From Phycisphaerae bacterium (GTDB taxonomy: Bacteria; Planctomycetota; Phycisphaerae; Phycisphaerales; SM1A02): 16,603 nucleotides of DNA. Shown in pieces: positions 7,293-14,650 of the stretch. The first letter of the stretch is position 1; each line of letters opens with the position of its first letter. Under the pieces are notes generated by a model. That model did not search any database, was not told the origin of the DNA, and was given only the letters and a program-made list of their open reading frames with translations. The DNA is taken from contig JABJDN010000139.1 in assembly GCA_018665385.1 (NCBI GenBank), positions 1-16,603 on the forward strand, given 5' to 3'. Position numbers and translations under genes: made by a program.

Positions 7293-7342
7293 AAATCGTT
7301 CTTTTCCCTTCCAGTCAGGGAAGTTGAAAGATACAACGATTT
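7293..7342 (+). promoter_or_regulatory. Long imperfect RNA hairpin in the leader of the first prepilin gene
   Basis: AAATCGTT (7293-7300) is the exact reverse complement of AACGATTT (7335-7342). Inside these arms CTTT (7301-7304) can pair with AAAG (7327-7330), and TCCCT (7305-7309) with AGGGA (7317-7321), closing a seven-base loop. The two right-hand bulges (AGTTG and ATAC) make the stem asymmetric. No T-run follows, so it is not an intrinsic terminator. It ends 62 bases before the ATG at 7405 and would lie in the 5' untranslated region if transcription starts upstream of it. Role unknown: mRNA stability, a protein-binding site or a regulatory leader are all possible. Confidence 0.45.
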
Positions 7343-7404
7343 ACTTACGAAACATTTGCAGCTAGTAACAAAATAATTCTCATTTTACTATGGAGTTTCT
7401 TATT

Positions 7405-8397
7405 ATGAAACGTAACTCACGAGGTTTTACCCTCATCGAACTACTCGTCGTTATCGCAATTATTGCGCTATTGATGGGTCTACTCTTGCCTGCCCTTGCA
7501 AAAGCAATGGACAATGCACGTGTACGTAAGGATCAAGCACAACTTAAAGGTGTCGCTTCGTCCTTCTCAATTTTCGGCGAATCAAATGATGGTTCGTACC
7601 CAATACCAGGTGACATCAACCGTGGAGCTGCCAATATCACAGGCGGCTACAACGGTGTGTACCAAGGTGCAACTAACGGCCAAATCCAAGGTATTGGACC
7701 AAAAGATGACAACATTAACATCTCTGGCTTCGTTCATTCCTACATGATTGGCGATAACGGCTACGGCACAAACAATATCATCAGTGCGAATGAGCAAAAC
7801 CCAATGGTTGCTGCAAAAGGCGACGAAGGTTCAAACCCAGATGAAGTCGCATACGATTTTACTGCAGTTGATGTAGCAAACGACTCGTATTGGGATCCAA
7901 TGTTCTCAGGCGATATTTCTGGTGAAGGACAAGGAGCTGATACTGGTGGCGTAAATGACGTATGCCACACGTCCTTTGCTAATATGGCTCTTTGCGGCAA
8001 ACGACTTGACCGTTGGATGGATGGAGAAAGCAACACTGTTGTTCTCTCTAGTCGTGGTCCTGAAATTCGCAGCGCTGGTGATATGACAAGTGAAAACTTT
8101 TCTAAATCCCCAACTCTTGAACTTTACGGCCCTTCGGAACTTTGGGAAGGTATTTTTGTTGTAGCAGATGGCTCAACGCATTACGCGAATGACTTCTGGT
8201 GCAAAAACAAAGAGTACATTTCACGTGGCGAATACACAATCTTTAAAGATAACGTATTCCAAGCAGAATTTAACGATTATGACAATGACGACTCACTCGG
8301 CAATGCAGGTGGCGCTTCTGGCGACAACTTCATGGTGCTCAACGTTGAATCTACGAAGACTGATGTTCTACAAGTGAACGATATACTTTACCCGTAA
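7405..8397 (+). CDS. Prepilin-like protein with type II/IV cleavage-methylation signal (first of pair)
   Basis: The product (330 residues) starts MKRNSRGFTLIELLVV, a class III signal. A prepilin peptidase would cut after G7 and methylate F8; E12 is the conserved Glu5 of the mature protein. A hydrophobic helix follows to about residue 31. The rest is a Gly/Asp/Asn-rich globular body with three Cys (187, 197, 266). Near its end is LWEGIFVVADGSTH (246-259), resembling the DG motif of planctomycete prepilin-associated domains. The ATG at 7405 is chosen because GGAG (7392-7395) lies nine bases before it, the same layout as in the next gene; an in-frame ATG at 7390 has no such site. It is probably a minor or pseudopilin exported to the cell surface. 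No assembly ATPase or secretin is nearby. Confidence 0.85.
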   Translation: MKRNSRGFTLIELLVVIAIIALLMGLLLPALAKAMDNARVRKDQAQLKGVASSFSIFGESNDGSYPIPGDINRGAANITGGYNGVYQGATNGQIQGIGPKDDNINISGFVHSYMIGDNGYGTNNIISANEQNPMVAAKGDEGSNPDEVAYDFTAVDVANDSYWDPMFSGDISGEGQGADTGGVNDVCHTSFANMALCGKRLDRWMDGESNTVVLSSRGPEIRSAGDMTSENFSKSPTLELYGPSELWEGIFVVADGSTHYANDFWCKNKEYISRGEYTIFKDNVFQAEFNDYDNDDSLGNAGGASGDNFMVLNVESTKTDVLQVNDILYP

Positions 8398-8406
8398 CTC
8401 TTTTCT

Positions 8407-8424
8407 ATAAATTACGTAATTTAT
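8407..8424. promoter_or_regulatory. Perfect 18-bp palindrome between the two prepilin genes
   Basis: ATAAATTACGTAATTTAT is its own reverse complement over all 18 bases, with no loop. It starts ten bases after the first prepilin stop and ends 25 bases before the second ATG; a further TTACGT half-match follows at 8424-8429. A loop-free AT-rich palindrome suits a dimeric DNA-binding protein better than a terminator. It also contains a TATAAA-like -10 candidate. Confidence 0.45.
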
Positions 8425-8449
8425 TACGTCTAATTGGAGGTTTCACACT

Positions 8450-9391
8450 ATGAAACATAACACCAACAAAAAAGGCTTCACGCTCATTGAATTGCTCGTC
8501 GTGATGTCTATTATTGCTCTTCTTTTGAGCATTTTGATGCCAGCACTTGGTCGTGCTCGAGCCGAAGCAATGCTAACGAAAGATTCCACACAAGTAAAAG
8601 CAATCCTTGGTGGCTTTAACATGTACGCTGCAGGCAATAACGGCAAATTCCCAATCCCAGGCTTGGAAGCTCGTCTTGCAGGCAGCTCCGGCCAGCTGAT
8701 TAAAGGCCGTGGCCCAGAAAATCTACTCGAAAATGACCACGCAGCTGTGTTTGCAATGTCAGTTATGCAAGAACTATTTAACACATCCATTTTAGTCTCG
8801 CCAACTGAATCGGGCGACTTCGTTTACCCTGTTGAAAATTATGGGTACGACGATTACGAACCAGCCCCAGCGGGTAGCGGTTGGCAATTGTGGGACGATA
8901 CTTTTGTCAACGACCTAGAATCAGGAAGTAACAACAGTTACGGCATGATTCCAGTTTCAGGAAAACGCAAAGCAAACAACTGGGGAACTAGTTCTAACTC
9001 ACCTACTACGTTTGCGATTCTCGGTAACCGTGGACCAATCGATGGCATCGCTGATAAGTTTTCAAAAGGTAACTTCATGCATGGTATCGACGCAGAATGG
9101 ATGGGGCCTATCGCATTTGGCGATGGCCATACAGAAACTGTAAAAACGTTTTACCCAATTCAAACTACGTACCTGACTGATTCTGGTGCTGCTAACTCAG
9201 ACAACCTCTTCTTCGAGGAAGAAGATCAAGCAACTGATGATGATTACATGCCAGGTGGCATGGAGCTAGGCCAAGGTGCTGATGTTGTACTTACCCACAT
9301 TAAGGGTGGTTCAGCTGGCGACCAAGGTGCTGAAGGTGACGCAACTGACCAAGGCAAAGGCGGCGGATCAGCAGAGTTTACGCACGATTAA
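8450..9391 (+). CDS. Prepilin-like protein with type II/IV cleavage-methylation signal (second of pair)
   Basis: The product (313 residues) starts MKHNTNKKGFTLIELLVV. Predicted cleavage is after G9, with Phe10 methylated and Glu14 as the conserved Glu5, followed by a hydrophobic helix to about residue 31. It is a paralogue of the upstream protein: NNGKFPIPG (63-71) aligns with NDGSYPIPG, NRGPIDG (193-199) with SRGPEIR, and WMGPIAFGDGHTE (217-229) with WEGIFVVADGSTH. The C-terminal 60 residues differ: an acidic stretch FFEEEDQATDDDY (254-266), then a Gly/Asp/Gln-rich tail with GDQGAEGDATDQGKGGG (290-306). GGAGG (8436-8440), nine bases upstream, fixes the start. A strong terminator follows, so the two genes form one unit. 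It is likely surface-exposed; its function is not known. Confidence 0.85.
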   Translation: MKHNTNKKGFTLIELLVVMSIIALLLSILMPALGRARAEAMLTKDSTQVKAILGGFNMYAAGNNGKFPIPGLEARLAGSSGQLIKGRGPENLLENDHAAVFAMSVMQELFNTSILVSPTESGDFVYPVENYGYDDYEPAPAGSGWQLWDDTFVNDLESGSNNSYGMIPVSGKRKANNWGTSSNSPTTFAILGNRGPIDGIADKFSKGNFMHGIDAEWMGPIAFGDGHTETVKTFYPIQTTYLTDSGAANSDNLFFEEEDQATDDDYMPGGMELGQGADVVLTHIKGGSAGDQGAEGDATDQGKGGGSAEFTHD

Positions 9392-9420
9392 TCACTGAAC
9401 AATTTGATTAGACTGATTAG

Positions 9421-9457
9421 AAGCAAGCCGCAACATCTGTTGCGGCTTGCTTTTTTT
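9421..9457 (+). terminator. Strong intrinsic terminator after the prepilin pair
   Basis: AAGCAAGCCGCAACA (9421-9435) and TGTTGCGGCTTGCTT (9438-9452) are perfect 15-base complements. In practice they form a GC-rich stem with a small loop, followed by an uninterrupted T-run ending at 9457. It lies 29 bases after the prepilin stop. The next gene starts only 25 bases after the T-run, so its promoter must overlap the terminator unless it depends on read-through. Confidence 0.93.
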
Positions 9458-9482
9458 GTAGTGAGTTCCAGCCATCGCGAGT

Positions 9483-11084
9483 ATGATGGCCAGTATGTTT
9501 TGGGCAACAACATTACTCCTCTGCCAATTAGCACCCGTGCCAGCATACAGGCAAGCGAACAACGTTTCGATTATTACGATTGAAGGCGTTGTAGATTCTG
9601 TTACTTCGCAGTCATTCAAACGACGTTTAGAAGAGTCTAAAGACGCTGATGCAGTAGTGATCGAATTGAACACGCCAGGCGGCGACTTGATGTCTACGCT
9701 TGAAATATGTTACGAAATTAAAAACAACGCACCACAAAACACAGTGGCTTGGATTCGACCCCACGCTTTTTCCGCAGGTACTATTATTGCGCTTGCCTGC
9801 AGAGAAATCATAGTTGCGCCCGGAAGTACGTTTGGAGACGCCGCGCCTATAAACGCAACTGGCGCCCCAATCCCAACTACTGAACGTGCGAAAGTAGAAT
9901 CGCCGGTCCTTGCAGAAGTCATAGACTCTGCTAGAAGAAACCACTACGACGAACGACTTGTTGAAGCATTCGTAAGTGTGGGCATTGAACTTTGGTTACT
10001 CCAGAATACCGACACACAAGAAGTTGTTTGCGTTAACAAGTACGAATATAGTTCTTTGTTTGGAGAAGACCCTCCTCAAAACTTTACGCCTATTGGGGTC
10101 GGTGAAACTCAAAGAGCACTCTCGCCTTTTTTTGACACTGTGAATAACCTGCAAAATATGGGACAGCCCACTCCCGAAACTTGGGACCCTACATTTGCTC
10201 AACAACTTCCAACAAGCCGAACAGCGATTCCAGTTGAACATGCTTCTGCGTGGAAACTTGTGCGGCAGGTGGTTCCCAATGACAGGCTGTTAACGCTGAA
10301 GCCCAACGAAGGCGTTCTCTATGGGCTTGTCAGTGGGAGTGTTGCAGGCGACGCAGAGTTGCAGACATGGTTCGGTGCAAACACAATACAAAGACGAACG
10401 CGCAATTGGGCTGAAAACATTGTGGGCGTCTTGATTAGTTGGCCAGTACGTCTTGCACTCATTGCATTGTTTCTAATCTGCGTCGTCGTTGAATTTGCAA
10501 CAGGCTCAACAGGCTTGTTTGGCGTGGGTGCTGTCGTCTCGATGGCGTTGTTAATTGGTGCCCCGTGGCTTGCTGGCCTAGCACAATGGTGGGATGTGCT
10601 ACTTGTAGTCTCTGGACTTATTCTGCTAGCCATTGAGATATGTGTTATTCCGGGAACAGGCTTTACAGGGTTCACTGGGGTCGCTCTGTTATTCGCAGGG
10701 ATTATTGGCAGTTTCGTTTCGGGTGATTTATCGTCAACGCAAGGACAAACCGAACTCATTACTGGGCTGGGCACAGTCATTAGCGGGTGTATTCTTGCTG
10801 GAATCGCGCTCTGGATTGTGCTTAGGCAATTCGGTGACGCCAAAGCTATGCGCGCACTTGTCCTTGAAGACGCCTTAATCCCATTTGCTCAGGCACCAAC
10901 TTCACTTTCAATTGCAATTGGGGCAGAAGCAGTTGCAATTACTGACTTGCGACCAAGTGGTAAGATTACCTTTGAAGAAACTGTATACGACGCCGTCACC
11001 ACTGGTAGTTGGATTGCAAACGGCGTAAAAGTCCGTATTATGAACACTGGCATGAACATAGAAGTAGAAGAAATTGAAGCATGA
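9483..11084 (+). CDS. Long NfeD protein with ClpP/SppA-class serine protease domain
   Basis: Long NfeD proteins are membrane-bound ClpP-class serine proteases paired with flotillin/stomatin-type proteins. The 533 residues show: a signal peptide (1-21, VPA-Y junction); a protease domain from about residue 27 with NTPGGDLM (63-70), the nucleophile S97 in FSAGT (96-100) and a candidate catalytic K137 in AKVESP; EGVLYGLV (276-283), resembling the last part of the fold; four to five membrane helices between 320 and 447; and a C-terminal OB-like domain ending about residue 529. An extra 70-residue stretch (about 190-262) lies between the protease core and its terminal part. There are in-frame ATGs at 9483, 9486 and 9495 with no Shine-Dalgarno; 9483 is a default choice. 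The gene overlaps the next by four bases (ATGA). Confidence 0.88.
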   Translation: MMASMFWATTLLLCQLAPVPAYRQANNVSIITIEGVVDSVTSQSFKRRLEESKDADAVVIELNTPGGDLMSTLEICYEIKNNAPQNTVAWIRPHAFSAGTIIALACREIIVAPGSTFGDAAPINATGAPIPTTERAKVESPVLAEVIDSARRNHYDERLVEAFVSVGIELWLLQNTDTQEVVCVNKYEYSSLFGEDPPQNFTPIGVGETQRALSPFFDTVNNLQNMGQPTPETWDPTFAQQLPTSRTAIPVEHASAWKLVRQVVPNDRLLTLKPNEGVLYGLVSGSVAGDAELQTWFGANTIQRRTRNWAENIVGVLISWPVRLALIALFLICVVVEFATGSTGLFGVGAVVSMALLIGAPWLAGLAQWWDVLLVVSGLILLAIEICVIPGTGFTGFTGVALLFAGIIGSFVSGDLSSTQGQTELITGLGTVISGCILAGIALWIVLRQFGDAKAMRALVLEDALIPFAQAPTSLSIAIGAEAVAITDLRPSGKITFEETVYDAVTTGSWIANGVKVRIMNTGMNIEVEEIEA

Positions 11085-11641
11085 TTGAACTCCTCGCACA
11101 AACAGCACCCGAAGCTTCAGCGTCCCCGATTATCTGGGCATTTGTATTTTTAGGCATTGCGATTATATTGTTTATCGCTGAACTTTTTGTGCCTTCTGGC
11201 GGTCTTATCGCCGTAATAGGCGGACTGTCAGTAGTTGCATCGCTCATCGCATTTTATACCTACGATATCAATACTGGTCTCATTGCAACTGGAACGTACA
11301 TGGTGCTTGGCCCAATCATGGCTTGGTTTGCTTTCAAACTGTGGATTTCATCCCCGCTCGCCAAACAGATGGTTCTTGGTGGAATCGTGAGTGAAGACCG
11401 TGAAGAAGCAAAGCAAATTGCCGATGCCCAACAACGAGAACGGCTTGACCACTGGCAACATTTAGTTGGCAAAACAGGCGTTACCCTTTCCGTTTTGCGG
11501 CCTGTTGGCGTGGTACGCATTAATGGCGAACGTATTGACGCAATTGCAGAAACTGGAAGTATCGAGGCCGACACACCTATTATCGTTGTCAGTGCTACAG
11601 ATAATCAACTGAAAGTACGTCGTAGAACTTCTGAAGAGTGA
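11081..11641 (+). CDS. Short NfeD-family membrane protein
   Basis: Short NfeD proteins (compare YuaF and YqeZ partners of flotillins) are thought to assist or cap the neighbouring flotillin. The 186 residues contain a hydrophobic hairpin (about 17-36 and 40-60), the family-like FIAELFVPSGGLIAVIGG (31-48), a third hydrophobic segment (66-88), and a cytosolic charged linker EDREEAKQIADAQQRER (105-121). The OB-fold follows, with LVGKTGVTLSVLRPVGVVRINGE (127-149) and ADTPIIVV (163-170). There is no protease domain. Its ATG overlaps the stop of the long nfeD gene, so the two are likely co-translated. floA follows after 30 bases with its own strong ribosome binding site, giving the classic NfeD-flotillin pairing. 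Confidence 0.87.
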   Translation: MIELLAQTAPEASASPIIWAFVFLGIAIILFIAELFVPSGGLIAVIGGLSVVASLIAFYTYDINTGLIATGTYMVLGPIMAWFAFKLWISSPLAKQMVLGGIVSEDREEAKQIADAQQRERLDHWQHLVGKTGVTLSVLRPVGVVRINGERIDAIAETGSIEADTPIIVVSATDNQLKVRRRTSEE

Positions 11642-11660
11642 TACAATAGTCCTCATGAGA

Positions 11661-11666
11661 AGGAGG
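11661..11666 (+). promoter_or_regulatory. Strong ribosome binding site of floA
   Basis: AGGAGG lies five bases before the floA ATG. It is the best Shine-Dalgarno in the window and settles the start. It suggests that floA is translated independently and at a higher level than the coupled NfeD genes before it. Confidence 0.75.
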
Positions 11667-11671
11667 TTCGT

Positions 11672-12685
11672 ATGAACTCATTTATAGCAGCCGTTTCTGG
11701 ATGGACAATTGGTGGCATTATCATAGGTGGAATTATTCTGCTTATTTTTGTTGGGACTATGTTTAAATATGCAGGTCTGTATCTTCAGGCCTGGGTAAGT
11801 GGAGCCAAAGTTGGCTTCGTCGACTTAGTCATGATGCAATTTCGCAAAGTGAATGCAAAATCAGTTGTCATCAACCGAATTAGCGCTAAAAAAGCTGGGC
11901 TTGAAGTTTCAACAGATCAACTCGAAGCACATTTACTTGCTGGCGGCCGGATAACAAACGTTGTGCGCGCATTAATTGCAGCAGACAAGGCACGCATTGA
12001 TTTGCAGTGGGAAACTGCCACTGCAATCGACTTGGCTGGCCGAGACATTCTCGAAGCAGTACGAACAAGCGTTGACCCGAAGGTAATTGACTGCCCAAGT
12101 GCTAGCGCGAGTAAACGAACCATTGACGCTGTTGCCGGCGACGGCATCCAGCTTCGCGCTCGTGCTAGAGTTACCGTTAGAACAAACATTGCACGTCTTG
12201 TTGGTGGCGCTACAGAAGAAACAATTATCGCTCGCGTTGGCGAGGGAATTATTTCTACTATTGGTTCTGCAAAAACGCACCTTCAAGTGTTAGAAAATCC
12301 AGATAATATTTCAAAGACCGTTCTTGCTAAAGGTCTTGACGCTGGCACAGCATTCGAGATTCTCTCCATTGATATTGCCGATGTTGACGTTGGTGAAAAC
12401 ATTGGCGCTACGCTTCAGGCTCATCAAGCAGAGGCTGACAAAGCTCGTTTCCAAGCTGAAGCTGAAAAACGCCGAGCGATGGCTGTTGCCCAAGAAGCTG
12501 AATACCGAGCAGAAGAGCAAAAGAACCAAGCGCTCGTTGTCCTCGCTGAAGCAGAAGTACCAATAGCAATGGCAGAAGCATTCCGCCAAGGAAACTTTGG
12601 CGTCATGGATTATTACAACATGAAAAATGTCGTATCTGATACCAACATGCGTTCCTCCATTGCGGGCGAAACTCCAGAAGCATAA
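11672..12685 (+). CDS. floA: Flotillin-like membrane microdomain scaffold FloA
   Basis: FloA inserts a hydrophobic N-terminal segment into the cytoplasmic membrane and oligomerises to organise lipid microdomains and membrane fluidity. The 337 residues closely follow Bacillus subtilis FloA from memory: membrane segment 12-30, then KAGLEVSTDQLEAHLLAGG (74-92), VVRALIAADKARI, AIDLAGRDILEAV, ARVTVRTNIARLVGGA, ARVGEGIISTIGS and LAKGLDAGTAFEILSIDIAD. Next comes the Ala/Glu-rich coiled-coil arm with EADKARFQAEAEKRRAMAVA, and the closing EAEVPIAMAEAFRQGNFGVMDY. One small difference is an insertion SASASKRTIDAVAG (about 143-156), where the B. subtilis protein is shorter. The NfeD pair directly upstream is the standard partner arrangement. 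The aminotransferase gene follows after 14 bases. Confidence 0.96.
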   Translation: MNSFIAAVSGWTIGGIIIGGIILLIFVGTMFKYAGLYLQAWVSGAKVGFVDLVMMQFRKVNAKSVVINRISAKKAGLEVSTDQLEAHLLAGGRITNVVRALIAADKARIDLQWETATAIDLAGRDILEAVRTSVDPKVIDCPSASASKRTIDAVAGDGIQLRARARVTVRTNIARLVGGATEETIIARVGEGIISTIGSAKTHLQVLENPDNISKTVLAKGLDAGTAFEILSIDIADVDVGENIGATLQAHQAEADKARFQAEAEKRRAMAVAQEAEYRAEEQKNQALVVLAEAEVPIAMAEAFRQGNFGVMDYYNMKNVVSDTNMRSSIAGETPEA

Positions 12686-12699
12686 ATAAGAGGATTCGC

Positions 12700-13959
12700 A
12701 TGGCGACTGCAACAGATCTTCCAGCAATTCTTGGTGGGAACAAGTCCATATCTCTTTGCCAAGACGAAGCGCTTCGGTGGCCTCTTATCGATACTGCCGA
12801 CGAAGATGCAGTTCTTGGTGTTCTGCGCAGCGGGGACATTTCAATTCACCCTGTAGTGCAAGAACTTGAAGATGCCTATAAAGAACGTACTGGTAGGAAT
12901 TATGCACTTACACATAACAACGGCACATCTGCAATTCTCGCAGGACTACATGCAATTGGTGTACAACCGTACGATGAAGTCATTGTTCCTTCGGCAACTT
13001 GGTGGTCTAGTGTCATGCCTGTGCTTCATTGTGGGGGCGTGCCAGTCTTCGCAGAACTTGAACCAGACTGTCTTGGCTTAGACCCTGAAGATGTCGAACG
13101 AAAAATCACAGACAAAACAAAAGCAATTGTCATTGTCCACTTGTTCGGCTTGCCATCGAAGATTGATGAACTCGTACGAATTGCGAAAAAATACAACCTT
13201 AAAATACTTGAAGATGCCTCGCATGCGCACGGCGCTGTATACAAAGGAAAACCCATCGGTTCGTTTGGCGATGTCAGTGTGTTCAGTATGCAAGGCAACA
13301 AATTATGCCCATCTGGCGAGGGTGGTATTCTTCTTTGCGATAGCGAAGAAATGTATGAATCTGCAATTCGCCTCGGGCATTACGAACGGCTTCTTGGGCT
13401 TGAATCAAAAAATAAATACTTCGCTGCAACAGGTTTCGGTTTTAAGTTTCGTATGGCACCCATGTCCGCGGCACTGGCTCTTTCACAACTGAACCGGATG
13501 GATGAACGGAACGCGCAGCGCAATGAAAATTGTCGAGTAGTTTCAGAAAAACTAGAGGCGTTAGGGTTTGATACCTTCATTCCTGAGAACGATATAACTC
13601 GAGTGTATTTTGAATTCCTCGTTCGCTACAACGAAGCAAACATTGGTCTGCCTATTGGCGACCTTGTGAAAGCATTGCAAGCAGAAGGTGCAAGAGTAGA
13701 GGCACCTCGTTACCCATTGCTCCACCAACAACCTGTGTTTACACATCATGTATGGTCAAAAATTGCTCGCCTTCCAGCAACACCAGAGAATCCAATTCAC
13801 GTATACGATGAATCTGACTTGCCTCTTACTACGCTTGGGAATGGCACCCTTCTCAAATTGCCTGCATTCCCTTCCGCAAATAAAGAGTTACTTGCACAAT
13901 ATGCCCTTGCGTTTGAAAAAGTACTTTCACATGCCGATGATCTCCCAAGAACAACATAA
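12700..13959 (+). CDS. DegT/DnrJ/EryC1/StrS-family PLP aminotransferase
   Basis: These fold-type I PLP enzymes transaminate keto-sugars or cyclitols, usually from glutamate or glutamine. The 419 residues begin with LPAILGG (7-13), as in the StrS/AHBA-synthase branch. The PLP-binding features are NNGTSAIL (73-80), VPSATWWSS (96-104), EDASHAHGA (171-179) with the pyridine-nitrogen Asp D172, and SMQGNKLCPSGEGG (196-209) with the Schiff-base Lys K201. FRMAPMSAALALSQL is the usual substrate/dimer segment. All catalytic residues are present. AAGAGG (12688-12693) precedes the ATG by six bases. No other sugar-nucleotide gene is nearby, so the substrate is unknown; a cell-envelope amino sugar is a reasonable guess. 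The next gene starts inside its 3' end. Confidence 0.9.
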   Translation: MATATDLPAILGGNKSISLCQDEALRWPLIDTADEDAVLGVLRSGDISIHPVVQELEDAYKERTGRNYALTHNNGTSAILAGLHAIGVQPYDEVIVPSATWWSSVMPVLHCGGVPVFAELEPDCLGLDPEDVERKITDKTKAIVIVHLFGLPSKIDELVRIAKKYNLKILEDASHAHGAVYKGKPIGSFGDVSVFSMQGNKLCPSGEGGILLCDSEEMYESAIRLGHYERLLGLESKNKYFAATGFGFKFRMAPMSAALALSQLNRMDERNAQRNENCRVVSEKLEALGFDTFIPENDITRVYFEFLVRYNEANIGLPIGDLVKALQAEGARVEAPRYPLLHQQPVFTHHVWSKIARLPATPENPIHVYDESDLPLTTLGNGTLLKLPAFPSANKELLAQYALAFEKVLSHADDLPRTT

Positions 13960-14650
13960 GCCCCCGCCAAACGCGGAAGAAATCCTTTCACAATTTTCTA
14001 GCCCATTACTCATTATGTGCAGAATTTCATCGCGTGGCTTTCTGAGAATTGTCAAATGGATACGTCGAGTTTCGTGGCAAGCCACTGGAGTTTCGAACAT
14101 AGAACAATCTAGCACGCCAATAATTTTTGCGGCTAACCATCAGAGCCATGTTGATACACATGTCATTCTTGATTCCATACCAAAACACATTAGGAAACGA
14201 ACTGCAGTTGCTGCAGCCTTCGATCATTTTGCAGACGCGGATGGCTCTTCAAAGAAAAAACGAGTAATTCAATTTCTTGTAGCATCAATTTGGCACGCAT
14301 TTGGTATCGAGAGAATTCACTCTCCTTTATCTTCCATACGAACGATGCAACACCTATTAGGCCTTGGCTGGTCGATTGTTATTTACCCTGAAGGAACGCG
14401 AAGTCGCACTGGGGAGATACAAGAGTTTAAGGCTGGAATCGCGCTTGTTGCAAAAAAAAGTGGCTGTGGCATCATTCCTGTATACGTACATGGCGGACTA
14501 CACGTCCTTCCTGAAGCAACATACATTCCCAACCCAGGAAAGATTACCGTTTCTTTCGGCAAAGCGTTACACTTTAAGGATAACGAGAGCAACGCTGAGT
14601 TTATAGCACGAGTAGAAAGTGCTGTTCGCACGCTAGCATCAAATCAATGA
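13931..14650 (+). CDS. PlsC-type 1-acyl-glycerol-3-phosphate acyltransferase
   Basis: PlsC-family enzymes add the second acyl chain to lysophosphatidic acid at the inner membrane. The predicted 239 residues contain the catalytic NHQSHVD (69-75, the H-x4-D box). YPEGTRSRTGEIQEFKAG (152-169) is the glycerol-phosphate-binding box, and IIPVYVHG (181-188) is motif IV. Hydrophobic patches around 115-125 and 143-151 suit membrane association. The frame is open back to 13748, but that part overlaps the aminotransferase and looks like noise. Starting at 13931, or at the in-frame ATG 13937, gives the normal family size with 23-29 bases of overlap. No Shine-Dalgarno is seen, consistent with coupling. 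A relative acting on another acceptor, such as an ornithine lipid, is possible. Confidence 0.86.
   Translation: MPMISQEQHKPPPNAEEILSQFSSPLLIMCRISSRGFLRIVKWIRRVSWQATGVSNIEQSSTPIIFAANHQSHVDTHVILDSIPKHIRKRTAVAAAFDHFADADGSSKKKRVIQFLVASIWHAFGIERIHSPLSSIRTMQHLLGLGWSIVIYPEGTRSRTGEIQEFKAGIALVAKKSGCGIIPVYVHGGLHVLPEATYIPNPGKITVSFGKALHFKDNESNAEFIARVESAVRTLASNQ

Noticed and set aside
9406..9421. Direct repeat GATTAGA-CT-GATTAGA before the terminator
   Set aside because: Only seven bases and AT-rich; no sign of a target-site duplication or mobile element around it.
10319..10843. 174-codon frame on the minus strand
   Set aside because: It is antisense to the membrane part of the long NfeD; the Pro/Thr-rich translation is typical of a shadow of hydrophobic codons.
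13748..13930. Longer start for the acyltransferase
   Set aside because: The extra 61 residues overlap the aminotransferase gene in another frame and show no PlsC similarity.
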